A stretch of DNA of 64,000 nt from Alicyclobacillus pomorum DSM 14955. GTDB taxonomy: Bacteria > Bacillota > Bacilli > Alicyclobacillales > Alicyclobacillaceae. Made by a program: the position numbers and the translations under genes. Below are positions 1-7,301 of the stretch, in pieces. Under the pieces are notes generated by a model. The model had not been told where the DNA came from. It did no database searches and saw only the letters and a list, made by a program, of their open reading frames with translations. The stretch is taken from positions 104,786 through 168,785 of the forward strand of contig NZ_AXAR01000003.1 of NCBI RefSeq assembly GCF_000472905.1, given 5' to 3'. The number at the start of each line of letters is the position of its first letter. The stretch's first letter is position 1.

Positions 1-120
1 GCTTCCATTCCGAAAGAACGTCGAGATGAGCTGGGCATCACGGACGGCCTCATCCGGATCTCGGTCGGATTGGAAGACGCGGAGGACCTCCTCGAGGACC
101 TGGCAGCTGCGTTGAAGTGA
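1..120 (+). CDS. C-terminal end of a trans-sulfuration (Cys/Met metabolism) PLP enzyme, 5' truncated
   Basis: Frame 1 is open from the window edge to a TGA at 118-120, giving 39 residues that begin [11 protein letters not shown] and continue [15 protein letters not shown]. This is the characteristic C-terminal stretch of cystathionine gamma-synthase, gamma-lyase and O-acetylhomoserine sulfhydrylase, in which the SxP..R..GI.DGLIR.SVG segment forms part of the substrate carboxylate-binding region. The PLP lysine lies upstream, outside the window, so the exact member cannot be named. A U-poor hairpin follows at 141-171, so the unit probably ends here, separate from gerE. Confidence 0.8.
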   Translation, partial: ASIPKERRDELGITDGLIRISVGLEDAEDLLEDLAAALK

Positions 121-139
121 TGGTTGACTGAACCAGGAT

Positions 140-178
140 TGGCCGCAGGGGTATTCTCCACTCGTGCGGCCATTTGTA
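140..178 (+). terminator. hairpin after the trans-sulfuration gene, weak terminator candidate
   Basis: TGGCCGCA (140-147) pairs with TGCGGCCA (165-172) around a 17-base loop and is followed by TTTGT. The run of T is short, so termination strength is uncertain. The rest of 173-332 holds nothing that I recognise. Confidence 0.4.
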
Positions 179-332
179 TGACCATGCTCGGAATGGACGG
201 TTTCAAACCGCAAGCCATCTCTCGTGGTGCTGAATCCCTCTATTGAATTTACAAATTTCCCATTATAACAAACACTGTGATAGCGTGGCCAGCGTGCGGG
301 CTTGCCTGCTCGCCCATGTTTTCCGATTTCCG

Positions 333-361
333 CACACGGTTTCACAGGCCGTCATACTATA
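333..361 (+). promoter_or_regulatory. candidate sigma-K promoter of gerE
   Basis: CACA at 333-336 and CATACTATA at 353-361, separated by 16 bases, match the sigma-K pattern (-35 mACm, -10 CATAnnnTA). gerE is a sigma-K-dependent gene in B. subtilis, so motif and gene identity agree. The start codon lies about 50 bases downstream. Confidence 0.6.
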
Positions 362-412
362 GCGTGACTGTATCCCATTCTTGTAGACCGAGCGACAAGG
401 AGGGATAAAAGA

Positions 413-640
413 ATGTCTTCCGGCAATGACATGCGGGTGAAGTCACTACTGACAAATCGTGAGCGAGAAGTATTCGAATTGCTGGTTCAAGACAAGACGA
501 CAAAGGAAATCGCAGCCCAGCTGTTTGTGAGCGAGAAGACAGTGCGTAATCACATTTCCAATGTGATGAAGAAACTTAATGTAAAGGGACGCTCCCAAGC
601 CGTCGTAGAACTCGTGCGACTGGGCGAACTGAATATTTGA
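413..640 (+). CDS. gerE: GerE, late sporulation transcription regulator
   Basis: This 75-residue protein is a stand-alone LuxR-type helix-turn-helix domain with no receiver domain, as GerE is. The segment LTNREREVFELLVQDKTTKE is the LuxR signature start, and the recognition helix lies in VSEKTVRNHISNVMKKL (roughly residues 39-56). In B. subtilis GerE (74 aa) acts in the mother cell, switching on the last sigma-K coat genes and repressing earlier ones. AAGGAGGGATAAAAG precedes the ATG. A sigma-K-like promoter lies upstream and a hairpin at 648-674 ends the unit. The order gerE, MarR regulator (ysmB), glutamate racemase is as in B. subtilis. Confidence 0.93.
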   Translation: MSSGNDMRVKSLLTNREREVFELLVQDKTTKEIAAQLFVSEKTVRNHISNVMKKLNVKGRSQAVVELVRLGELNI

Positions 641-647
641 CGTAATT

Positions 648-682
648 ACCCCTACAGTGACATGGTGTAGGGGTGTCCTTTC
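648..682 (+). terminator. terminator of gerE
   Basis: ACCCCTACA (648-656) and TGTAGGGGT (666-674) form a perfect 9-bp stem with a 9-base loop, followed by GTCCTTTC. It separates gerE from the housekeeping promoter of the next gene. Confidence 0.6.
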
Positions 683-683
683 G

Positions 684-712
684 TTGACGCTGGCAGGGGA
701 GAATGATACAAT
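684..712 (+). promoter_or_regulatory. sigma-A promoter of the MarR-family gene
   Basis: TTGACG (684-689), a 17-base spacer and TACAAT (707-712) form a near-consensus vegetative promoter 36 bases before the start codon. Confidence 0.75.
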
Positions 713-747
713 CTGCAAGAACACAACGTCTTAATTGAGGTGTGCCT

Positions 748-1188
748 GTGGGGGTTACGTTCTCCAACCACGTGGTTGAGATTGAAAAGCATCTTCGGAT
801 GATTGCGTCGACCGTGCGCCGCAGAGGGCGGATGTTGCTCGAGCAGTATCATATGACACCGCCGCAGTTCGACGCGCTCGTGATCCTGGATCGGGATGGC
901 GTGTTGACCATCGGGGACTTGAGCAACCGCCTCTACCTTGCGTATAGCACCACAACAGACTTGGTTGATAGGTTGGAACGAGCGTCGTTTGTGGTGCGTG
1001 AGCGCGATTCGGAGGACCGTCGAGTGGTGCGAGTGCGGCTCTTGGAAAAAGGTCGGCAAATGATTGAGAAGGTGCTGGATGCGCGACGCGCGTACCTTGC
1101 AGGAGTCCTGGAGTCAGTCAGTTCGAAAGATCAGGAAGAAATATTGAGGATATTAGCGTTGTTAAATGACAAAATGGACAAGAACTGA
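748..1188 (+). CDS. MarR-family winged-helix regulator (YsmB-like)
   Basis: A protein of 146 residues with the MarR fold. The DNA-binding part runs from about MTPPQFDALVIL through the beta wing RDSEDRRVVRVRLLEKG, flanked by N- and C-terminal dimerisation helices. I chose GTG 748 because GAGGTG at 737-742 is 5 bases upstream; the earlier GTG at 742 overlaps that ribosome site. B. subtilis carries a MarR gene (ysmB) at this position between gerE and racE. The regulated genes and any ligand are unknown. It is probably autoregulated, but no clear palindrome overlaps its promoter. Confidence 0.85.
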   Translation: MGVTFSNHVVEIEKHLRMIASTVRRRGRMLLEQYHMTPPQFDALVILDRDGVLTIGDLSNRLYLAYSTTTDLVDRLERASFVVRERDSEDRRVVRVRLLEKGRQMIEKVLDARRAYLAGVLESVSSKDQEEILRILALLNDKMDKN

Positions 1189-1191
1189 CAT

Positions 1192-1225
1192 GCTGTGCGA
1201 ATGCCGCACAGCGTTTCCTTTTTCG
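1192..1225 (+). terminator. terminator after the MarR gene
   Basis: GCTGTGCG (1192-1199) pairs with CGCACAGC (1205-1212) over a 5-base loop, followed by GTTTCCTTTTT. This is a good intrinsic terminator. Confidence 0.8.
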
Positions 1226-1313
1226 CGCCAGGTTCCTCCACGTCATATACATGCAGAAGTATATCGATGCAGAAGTCATCACAGTACTAGCGTTTCAGGG
1301 AGCGGTGAAATAC

Positions 1314-2141
1314 GTGTCAAACCAATTGCCGATTGGTGTTTTTGATTCTGGCGTCGGAGGATTGACGGTAGCCTCGGCAATCAAAGCCGAGCTGCCCAAT
1401 GAGACCATTACCTATTTTGGAGATACAGCACGGTGCCCATATGGGGACAAAACACCGGAGCAGGTACTTGAATATTCAACAGAAATCTGTGACTTTCTGG
1501 TGCAGCGTGGGGTCAAAATGTTGGTCGTCGCCTGCAATACGGCCACGGCCGTCGCGCTGCCGACATTGCAACAGCGTTACCACGTTCCTGTGCTCGGCGT
1601 CGTACGCCCTGGAGCCCGCGCTGCAGTCCGCGCCACCGAGACCATGCGGATTGGTGTGATTGGAACGGCCGTGACGGTCAAGAGTGGTGTCTACGAACGC
1701 GCCATCAAATCCCTTCTTCCGAAGGCTGAGGTGTACAGTCTTGCGTGTCCGGAATTCGTGCCGCTCGTAGAACGCGGGGAAACGTCTGGAAAACACGTCG
1801 AACGGATTGTCCAGGAACGTCTTCTCCCGTTACAGAAACGTGACATCGACACGCTGATTCTGGGATGCACGCACTACCCGCACTTGGAATCCGTCATTCA
1901 GCGCGCCGTGGGTGACCACGTCCGCCTCATTTCGTCTGCCTACGAGACAGCTCGAGAGGTGAAAGCGGTACTGTCCGACCAAGCCTGGACAGCGGATCGT
2001 ACCGAACCAGCAGTCGACCAATACTTCACGAGCGGCGACGGCGTGCGCATGGAGCAGGCACTCCAGAAGTGGATGCGTGCCTGGGCGGATGACGCCTTTG
2101 TCATCCACGTAGGGATGGAATCGTTGACGTGCAGCCTGTGA
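1314..2141 (+). CDS. murI: glutamate racemase
   Basis: This enzyme interconverts L- and D-glutamate for peptidoglycan, in the cytosol. The protein has 275 residues, normal for the family. It begins with the IGVFDSGVGGLTV signature carrying the conserved Asp-Ser, and both catalytic cysteines are visible: VACNTATA in the first half and LGCTHYPHL in the second. GTG 1314 was chosen because AGGGAG lies about 11 bases upstream; a longer open frame back to 1251 has no ribosome site and adds 21 unconserved residues. In B. subtilis the same position holds racE, the essential racemase. Confidence 0.95.
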   Translation: MSNQLPIGVFDSGVGGLTVASAIKAELPNETITYFGDTARCPYGDKTPEQVLEYSTEICDFLVQRGVKMLVVACNTATAVALPTLQQRYHVPVLGVVRPGARAAVRATETMRIGVIGTAVTVKSGVYERAIKSLLPKAEVYSLACPEFVPLVERGETSGKHVERIVQERLLPLQKRDIDTLILGCTHYPHLESVIQRAVGDHVRLISSAYETAREVKAVLSDQAWTADRTEPAVDQYFTSGDGVRMEQALQKWMRAWADDAFVIHVGMESLTCSL

Positions 2142-2235
2142 CACGAAACACACGCCAGATCCACTGGGGACAATCCACGAAATGTGGTACGATGTGAAGC
2201 AACCGCAACGGTGATGGACATGGAGTGAGCACGTA

Positions 2236-2844
2236 GTGAAGACGATTTATCTCGCCACAAAGAACGCACACAAAGTAGGGGAGTTCGCGGCACTTTTGCA
2301 GCCGCTGTCAGTGTCCGTTCAGCCGTTGCCGGACGGCGTTCCGGACTGTCCGGAAACAGGCACCACGTTTGAATCCAATGCCATGCAAAAAGCGTCATTT
2401 TACGCCGCTTATTGCGATTCGTGGGTACTGGCGGACGACTCTGGGTTGTGCGTAGATTGGCTTCATGGAGCTCCCGGAGTTCATTCTGCCAGATATGCCG
2501 GTGTGCACGGAGACAGTGCCGCCAACAATGAGAAGTTACTGAGAGCACTCAACGGGGTGCCCGAATCGGAACGGAATGCACAATTCGTATGCGTTTTGGC
2601 ACTCTACCACCGTCGGTACGGCACCGGGTATGTGGCGCGTGGCGAGGTCCACGGTAGGATTGCTCTGCAGCCAAGTGGTCAGTCTGGTTTTGGATACGAT
2701 CCGCTGTTTTACGTCCCAGAACTCGGCTGCACGTTTGGCGACTTGCCAACGGATGTGAAGAACTCGGTGTCTCACAGGGCGAAGGCTGTACAAGTTCTGA
2801 CTCAATTGTGGAGGGGGGCGGAGGATGAGGCTGTGCATCGTTAG
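2236..2844 (+). CDS. rdgB: RdgB/HAM1 non-canonical purine NTP pyrophosphatase
   Basis: It hydrolyses dITP, ITP and XTP to the monophosphates, keeping deaminated purines out of nucleic acids. The 202-residue protein starts with LATKNAHKVGEF, the family nucleotide-binding motif (T-x-N-x-x-K). It contains VLADDSGLCVDWLHGAPGVHSARYAG with the catalytic and Mg-binding acidic residues, then SGFGYDPLFYVPE and the terminal SHRAKA segment. GTG start with GGAG 10 bases upstream. It overlaps the next gene by 20 bases, which implies translational coupling. B. subtilis equivalent: ysnA. Confidence 0.95.
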   Translation: MKTIYLATKNAHKVGEFAALLQPLSVSVQPLPDGVPDCPETGTTFESNAMQKASFYAAYCDSWVLADDSGLCVDWLHGAPGVHSARYAGVHGDSAANNEKLLRALNGVPESERNAQFVCVLALYHRRYGTGYVARGEVHGRIALQPSGQSGFGYDPLFYVPELGCTFGDLPTDVKNSVSHRAKAVQVLTQLWRGAEDEAVHR

Positions 2845-3382
2845 CGATACGCATCGCTACCGACACGAATTATTGAGCGCTGTGAAGAGCGTTCCCAAGA
2901 TTGACGCCATTTTGCACGCAGGGGATGAAATTGAAGACGTACGTTGGCTCGCGCAACGAGTGGACTGGCCCATCTACGCAGTGGCAGGAAACTGGGATTC
3001 CGGAAGCCGCGACTTCCCACATGATTTGACCATCGACGCGTTCGGCCCGCGCATCTTTCTGACACATGGTCATCGCTGGAGGGTAAAAGAAGGGATGAAG
3101 GCGCTCACGGAACGCGCCAAAGCCGTGGGTGCAAACATCGTCGTCTTTGGCCACACGCACACGGCCGTCGTGCTGATGTCGGACGGCATCCTGTTTGTCA
3201 ATCCTGGCAGTCTGGCTGCGCCGCGCGGCCGCAGAGAGCGGACGTTTGCGGTGCTGGACATTGCTCCGGCAAACGCTCCAGATGCTTACAACGTCAAGGT
3301 CTCCCATTACACGAGTCAGGGCGAGCTAACCAGTGGGCAGATGCGAGTGACCATGATAAAAAGTTCCATCCCCAACAATTGA
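2825..3382 (+). CDS. YfcE/MJ0936-type metallophosphodiesterase (YsnB-like)
   Basis: A calcineurin-like phosphoesterase of 185 residues. The five metal-binding blocks are in order: SDTH near residue 7, HAGDEIE, AGNWD, LTHGH and FGHTH, then NPGSLAAPR. Family members hydrolyse bis-p-nitrophenyl phosphate in vitro and the natural substrate is unsettled. The C-terminus is about 20 residues longer than the compact archaeal member. The start sits inside the end of rdgB behind GGAGGGGGGCGGAGG. B. subtilis has the same rdgB-ysnB pair. No terminator hairpin is evident before the tRNA promoter. Confidence 0.88.
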   Translation: MRLCIVSDTHRYRHELLSAVKSVPKIDAILHAGDEIEDVRWLAQRVDWPIYAVAGNWDSGSRDFPHDLTIDAFGPRIFLTHGHRWRVKEGMKALTERAKAVGANIVVFGHTHTAVVLMSDGILFVNPGSLAAPRGRRERTFAVLDIAPANAPDAYNVKVSHYTSQGELTSGQMRVTMIKSSIPNN

Positions 3383-3392
3383 ATGCGAAGAC

Positions 3393-3422
3393 TTGATCTC
3401 TTGGGGCGATATCGTCTACACT
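3393..3422 (+). promoter_or_regulatory. candidate promoter of the tRNA pair
   Basis: TTGATC (3393-3398), 18 bases, TACACT (3417-3422). It lies 75 bases before the tRNA-Gly. No other promoter-like pair is closer. Confidence 0.45.
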
Positions 3423-3497
3423 GTTTGAGTGCAGACGAACGACTGACACGTTTGTTAGTGACGAGTGTACGGGTGCATGGATTGTAGCGCTCCTGAC

Positions 3498-3571
3498 GCG
3501 GGTGTAGTTCAGTGGTAGAACTCCAGCCTTCCAAGCTGGTCGCGTGGGTTCGATTCCCATCACCCGCTCCA
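3498..3571 (+). tRNA. tRNA-Gly(TCC)
   Basis: Acceptor GCGGGTG (3498-3504) pairs with CACCCGC (3561-3567). The D arm is GTTC/GAAC. Anticodon stem CCAGC/GCTGG (3523-3527, 3535-3539) holds the loop CTTCCAA with anticodon TCC at 3530-3532. The T loop is TTCGATT. The discriminator is T and CCA (3569-3571) is encoded. Confidence 0.97.
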
Positions 3572-3572
3572 T

Positions 3573-3649
3573 GTCTCAGTAGCTCAGCTGGATAGAGCAA
3601 CAGCCTTCTAAGCTGTGGGTCGGGGGTTCGAATCCCTCCTGAGACGCCA
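3573..3649 (+). tRNA. tRNA-Arg(TCT)
   Basis: Acceptor GTCTCAG (3573-3579) pairs with CTGAGAC (3639-3645). The anticodon stem is ACAGC/GCTGT with loop CTTCTAA and anticodon TCT at 3607-3609. The T stem is GGGGG/CCCTC around TTCGAAT, and CCA is encoded at 3647-3649. A single base separates it from the tRNA-Gly, so the two are co-transcribed. Confidence 0.97.
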
Positions 3650-3682
3650 CAACCATTATGGATGACCCGTCATCGGGTGCTT

Positions 3683-3720
3683 GTTGCGGAGTGTGCGCAG
3701 CTGTCGCTGAACTCCGCAAC
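3683..3720 (+). repeat. 10-bp inverted repeat upstream of and abutting the tig -10 region
   Basis: GTTGCGGAGT (3683-3692) and ACTCCGCAAC (3711-3720) are perfect reverse complements separated by 18 bases. The right arm ends two bases before the TG of the extended -10 element, so the repeat covers the -35 and spacer region of tig. No T run follows, so it is not an obvious terminator. It may be an operator, or part of the end of the tRNA transcript. Confidence 0.5.
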
Positions 3721-3721
3721 A

Positions 3722-3730
3722 TGGTATAAT
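3722..3730 (+). promoter_or_regulatory. extended -10 promoter of tig
   Basis: TGGTATAAT is a perfect -10 hexamer with the TGn extension. The -35 position (about 3702-3707, TGTCGC) is poor. The expected start point is near 3737. Confidence 0.65.
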
Positions 3731-3738
3731 GGGCGCGT

Positions 3739-3769
3739 TGTGTACGGACAAGATTGTCCGCTGCACAAG
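3739..3769 (+). repeat. dyad at the 5' end of the tig transcript
   Basis: CGGACAA (3745-3751) GA TTGTCCG (3754-3760) is a perfect inverted repeat, with outer arms TTGTG and CACAA extending the symmetry. It would start within a few bases of the predicted transcript start. It could be an operator or a 5'-end mRNA hairpin. Confidence 0.45.
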
Positions 3770-3813
3770 ATTTACAGGGCAACTTGGCCGTGTTTTGGGG
3801 AGGAACTTGACAC

Positions 3814-5106
3814 ATGACGGTGAAATGGGAAAAAACAGAGGCGAACGTCGGCGTTCTCGAAGTGGAGGTCGACAAAGATAGATTCTCTGAAGCGTTGGAC
3901 GTTGCTTTCAAAAAAGTTGTCCAGCGTGTGAATGTACCCGGTTTCCGAAAGGGAAAGGTTCCACGCAAACTGTTTGAGTCCCGTTTCGGGGTAGAGTCTC
4001 TGTATCAAGATGCAGTGGACTATCTGTTGCCGCGTGCATACGATGAAGCGGTTCGCGAATCCGGTATCGAACCAGTCGCCTTGCCGGACGTGGACGTTGT
4101 TCAACTGGAAGCGGGTAAGCCGTTTATCTTCAAGGCAAAGGTGACGGTGAAGCCGGAGGTCGAGTTGGGCGATTACAAAGGGCTTGAAATCAAGGACAAG
4201 CCGTTTGAAGTGGACGACAATGCAGTCAACGAGGAATTGGAACAGATTCGAAAGCAACATGCGCAAATTGACGTCGTCGAGGACGGCCAAGTTGAGCAAG
4301 GAGACATTGTAAACATTGATTTTCAGGGCACCGTCGACGGTGAGGCGTTCGAAGGCGGGGAAGCCGAAAACTATCAGTTGGAAATCGGTTCCGGCATGTT
4401 CATCGCTGGTTTCGAAGAACAACTGGTGGGTATGAAACCTGGTGAGGAGCGGGACATCGAGGTCACCTTCCCAGAGGACTACCATGTCAAAGCGCTTGCG
4501 GGCAAAGTGGCGAAATTCGATGTCGTACTGCATGACATCAAGCGCAAGCACCTGCGTGAACTGAATGACGAATTCGTTCAGGAAATCAGTGACTTCCAGA
4601 CGGTAGACGAGTTCGTCGAGGACTTGAAGAAGCAGTTGGAAAGCCGCAAGGAACAAGAACATAAGCGCTATCTCGAAGACGAAGCAGTTCAGGCTGCGGT
4701 GGCTGCCGCGAAGGTAGATATCCCGCAAGTCATGATTGATCACGAAGCGGATCACCTGGTGCAAAACTTCGCACAGCAGTTACAAATGCAGCAGATTCCG
4801 TTTGACGCGTACCTGGAGTTTACCGGTCAAACCCGCGAAGAACTGCGTGGTCAATTCATGGAATCTGCAGAGAAGAGTGTTCGCACGGCGCTGGTTCTGG
4901 AGGCCATTGCGAAGAAGGAAGGGCTGGAGCCTTCTGACGAAGATGTCGATGCGGAACTGCAGAAGATTGCTGAGTCTGCGGGTCTCGAGGTCGAACGCGT
5001 CAAGCAGATGCTCAGCCTTCGTGATCCAGGACTGAATTCCTTCCGGAACGACTTAAGAACCCAAAAGACGGTCGCTTTCCTGGTGGAACATAGCAAAATC
5101 GTGTGA
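3814..5106 (+). CDS. tig: trigger factor, ribosome-associated chaperone and prolyl isomerase
   Basis: It binds at the ribosome exit near L23 and shields nascent chains. The 430 residues hold all three parts. The N-terminal ribosome-binding domain carries the signature GFRKGKVPRKLFE at about residues 46-58. An FKBP-type PPIase domain runs from about GDIVNIDFQGTVDGE (residue 163) to VVLHDIK. The C-terminal helical cradle fills the rest. GGGGAGGAAC lies before the ATG. It ends in an intrinsic terminator at 5144-5175. The chaperone-protease cluster tig-clp-lon is conserved in Firmicutes. Confidence 0.97.
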   Translation: MTVKWEKTEANVGVLEVEVDKDRFSEALDVAFKKVVQRVNVPGFRKGKVPRKLFESRFGVESLYQDAVDYLLPRAYDEAVRESGIEPVALPDVDVVQLEAGKPFIFKAKVTVKPEVELGDYKGLEIKDKPFEVDDNAVNEELEQIRKQHAQIDVVEDGQVEQGDIVNIDFQGTVDGEAFEGGEAENYQLEIGSGMFIAGFEEQLVGMKPGEERDIEVTFPEDYHVKALAGKVAKFDVVLHDIKRKHLRELNDEFVQEISDFQTVDEFVEDLKKQLESRKEQEHKRYLEDEAVQAAVAAAKVDIPQVMIDHEADHLVQNFAQQLQMQQIPFDAYLEFTGQTREELRGQFMESAEKSVRTALVLEAIAKKEGLEPSDEDVDAELQKIAESAGLEVERVKQMLSLRDPGLNSFRNDLRTQKTVAFLVEHSKIV

Positions 5107-5143
5107 ATTCGTGTACAATAAATCTACATAGGGTGTTTTAGCG

Positions 5144-5175
5144 ACAAGGCACGATGATATACCGTGCCTTGTTTT
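5144..5175 (+). terminator. terminator between tig and clpP
   Basis: ACAAGGCACG (5144-5153) and CGTGCCTTGT (5163-5172) form a perfect 10-bp stem with a 9-base loop, followed by TTTTCTC. TACAAT (5114-5119), with TAGCAA 17 bases upstream, precedes it and may be a weak promoter. I cannot tell whether the hairpin only ends tig or also attenuates a clpP transcript. Confidence 0.8.
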
Positions 5176-5237
5176 CTCAAACCAGTGATTTGCAAACAAT
5201 CTCTGCGGCCCAAAAGGTCGCGTGCGGAGGGGACGTC

Positions 5238-5825
5238 ATGAGTTTGACGCCAATTGTCATCGAGCAAACGAGTCGTGGTGAGCGGTCTTACGACATCTAT
5301 TCTCGCCTGTTAAAAGACCGAATCATCATTCTCGGCACGCCTATCGATGACTATGTTGCGAACTCGGTAGTTGCTCAATTGTTGTTCTTGGCAGCGGATG
5401 ACCCGGAACGGGATATTCAGCTATATATCAACAGCCCTGGCGGATCTGTGACAGCTGGGTTTGCCATTTACGACACGATGCAACACATCAAGCCCGACGT
5501 GTCCACCATGTGCATTGGCATGGCGGCGAGCATGGGCGCATTTCTGTTGGCTGCTGGCGCAAAGGGCAAACGCTACGCGCTGCCGAACAGCGAAATCATG
5601 ATTCACCAGCCGCTGGGCGGAGTGCAAGGGCAGGCATCCGACATTAAAATCCACGCAGATTGGATTTTAAAGACGAAGGAAAAACTAAACCGAATCCTGT
5701 CTGAAAGGACCGGGCAACCGTTGGAAAAAATTGAACGGGATACTGACCGGGACAACTTCCTCTCTGCCGAAGAAGCGAAGGCATACGGTTTGATTGACGA
5801 TGTGATTGTGGGAACCGGCGCGTAA
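5238..5825 (+). CDS. clpP: ATP-dependent Clp protease proteolytic subunit
   Basis: Serine peptidase forming the 14-mer chamber served by ClpX and other Clp ATPases. Starting at ATG 5238 (GGAGGGG 8 bases upstream) the protein has 195 residues. Its triad falls at the standard positions: Ser98 in GMAASMG, His123 in MIHQPLGG and Asp172 in RDTDRDNF. A longer frame back to 5154 would begin inside the loop of the tig terminator and can be discarded. clpP directly precedes clpX here, whereas in B. subtilis clpP is elsewhere. I saw no tandem CtsR boxes upstream. Confidence 0.97.
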   Translation: MSLTPIVIEQTSRGERSYDIYSRLLKDRIIILGTPIDDYVANSVVAQLLFLAADDPERDIQLYINSPGGSVTAGFAIYDTMQHIKPDVSTMCIGMAASMGAFLLAAGAKGKRYALPNSEIMIHQPLGGVQGQASDIKIHADWILKTKEKLNRILSERTGQPLEKIERDTDRDNFLSAEEAKAYGLIDDVIVGTGA

Positions 5826-5911
5826 CACCTTGTCCGGACCTCTACAGTGGCGTTCATCGGCGCGTAACGCGTACAGATCTATGAACGTCCTTTATAAAGG
5901 GAGGGAACGCA

Positions 5912-7186
5912 ATGTTCAAGTTCAATGACGAGAAAGGTCAGCTGAAGTGTTCCTTCTGCGGGAAAACGCAGGAACAGGTGCGCAAGCTGGTTGCCGGACC
6001 AGGTGTATACATTTGTGATGAGTGCATCGAGTTGTGTAACGAAATCGTGGAGGAACAACTTGGCGAAGAAGAGGAATTCGACCTGAAAGAGGTTCCGAAA
6101 CCGACAGAGATCAAGTCCATTCTTGACCAGTATGTGATTGGTCAGGAGGCTGCAAAGAAGTCTCTGTCCGTTGCGGTCTACAACCACTACAAGCGGATCA
6201 ACAGCCGTTCGTCCAAAGGTGACGACGTCGAGTTGTCGAAGAGCAACATTCTGTTGATTGGGCCAACCGGTAGCGGTAAGACGTTGCTTGCGCAAACCTT
6301 GGCGAGGATTCTCAACGTACCGTTTGCGATTGCGGATGCGACCTCTCTCACGGAAGCTGGGTACGTGGGTGAAGATGTTGAGAACATCCTCCTGAAGCTC
6401 ATTCAAGCGGCTGACTACGATGTGGAAAAGGCTGAGCGAGGCATTATCTACATCGATGAGATTGATAAAATTGCCCGTAAGTCGGAAAACCCTTCCATCA
6501 CTCGGGACGTTTCTGGCGAAGGCGTTCAGCAGGCACTGTTGAAGATTCTGGAGGGAACTGTGGCCAGCGTGCCTCCGCAAGGTGGGCGAAAGCATCCGCA
6601 CCAGGAGTTCATCCAGATTGACACGACGAATATTTTGTTCATCTGCGGTGGTGCCTTTGACGGCATTGAGCCGATTATCAAGCGTCGCCTGGGACGCAAA
6701 GTCATTGGATTCGGTGCCGCTGGGAACACCACGGAAGCCGCTTCAAACAATGTTCTGCAGCACGTGCTTCCGGAAGACCTCTTGAAGTTTGGGTTGATTC
6801 CAGAGTTCGTCGGACGTCTACCGGTTGTAACGACGCTGGAGATGTTGGATGAATCCGCGTTGAAGAGAATTTTGACTGAGCCGAAGAACGCTTTAGTCAA
6901 ACAGTTCCAGAAGTTGCTGGAGATGGACGACGTCGTGCTCGAGTTCCACGAAGACGCGTTAGCTTATATCGCGAAAGAAGCGATTAAGCGCGGTACCGGC
7001 GCACGTGGACTCAGGGCGATTATCGAATCCATCATGCTGGACGTGATGTATGAATTGCCGTCGCGAGACGACGTCAAGAAGTGCATCATTACCAAGGAGT
7101 CTGCCGCCCGTGAACAAGGACCCATTTTGCTCGGCAAGGACGGTAAGGCCACAAAGATTATGATTAAGTCCGAAGAAACTGCATAA
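5912..7186 (+). CDS. clpX: ClpX, AAA+ unfoldase of the ClpXP protease
   Basis: The 424-residue protein has the N-terminal zinc-binding domain (CSFCGK and CDEC, residues about 11-36), Walker A GPTGSGKT near residue 115, Walker B IIYIDEID, sensor-1 and the C-terminal small AAA+ domain ending in [12 protein letters not shown]. It recognises substrates and threads them into ClpP. The ribosome site AAAGGGAGGG (5896-5905) is partly inside the perfect palindrome CCTTTATAAAGG (5889-5900), which could mask it in a hairpin or reflect a protein site. A strong terminator follows at 7201-7238. Confidence 0.97.
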   Translation: MFKFNDEKGQLKCSFCGKTQEQVRKLVAGPGVYICDECIELCNEIVEEQLGEEEEFDLKEVPKPTEIKSILDQYVIGQEAAKKSLSVAVYNHYKRINSRSSKGDDVELSKSNILLIGPTGSGKTLLAQTLARILNVPFAIADATSLTEAGYVGEDVENILLKLIQAADYDVEKAERGIIYIDEIDKIARKSENPSITRDVSGEGVQQALLKILEGTVASVPPQGGRKHPHQEFIQIDTTNILFICGGAFDGIEPIIKRRLGRKVIGFGAAGNTTEAASNNVLQHVLPEDLLKFGLIPEFVGRLPVVTTLEMLDESALKRILTEPKNALVKQFQKLLEMDDVVLEFHEDALAYIAKEAIKRGTGARGLRAIIESIMLDVMYELPSRDDVKKCIITKESAAREQGPILLGKDGKATKIMIKSEETA

Positions 7187-7200
7187 GACAGGAATGGCAA

Positions 7201-7238
7201 GCGCCTGTCCGGGACACCCGGGCAGGCGCTTTTTGTTT
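7201..7238 (+). terminator. terminator of clpX
   Basis: GCGCCTGTCCGGG (7201-7213) pairs with CCCGGGCAGGCGC (7217-7229) with one G-T pair and a 3-base loop, followed by TTTTTGTTT. Confidence 0.92.
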
Positions 7239-7301
7239 ATGGTCCCACTTCCGGGGCAATACTATCAGGTATCTGATAGCGAAAACAGGGAGGGGTTTAT
7301 C

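Noticed and set aside
3772..4764. Open frame on the - strand opposite tig
   Set aside because: Mirror of the codon usage of tig; no recognisable domain, and the composition (many His, Phe, Leu) is typical of antisense frames.
5154..5237. N-terminal extension of clpP
   Set aside because: It would start inside the loop of the tig terminator. The ATG at 5238 has a good ribosome site and gives canonical triad numbering.
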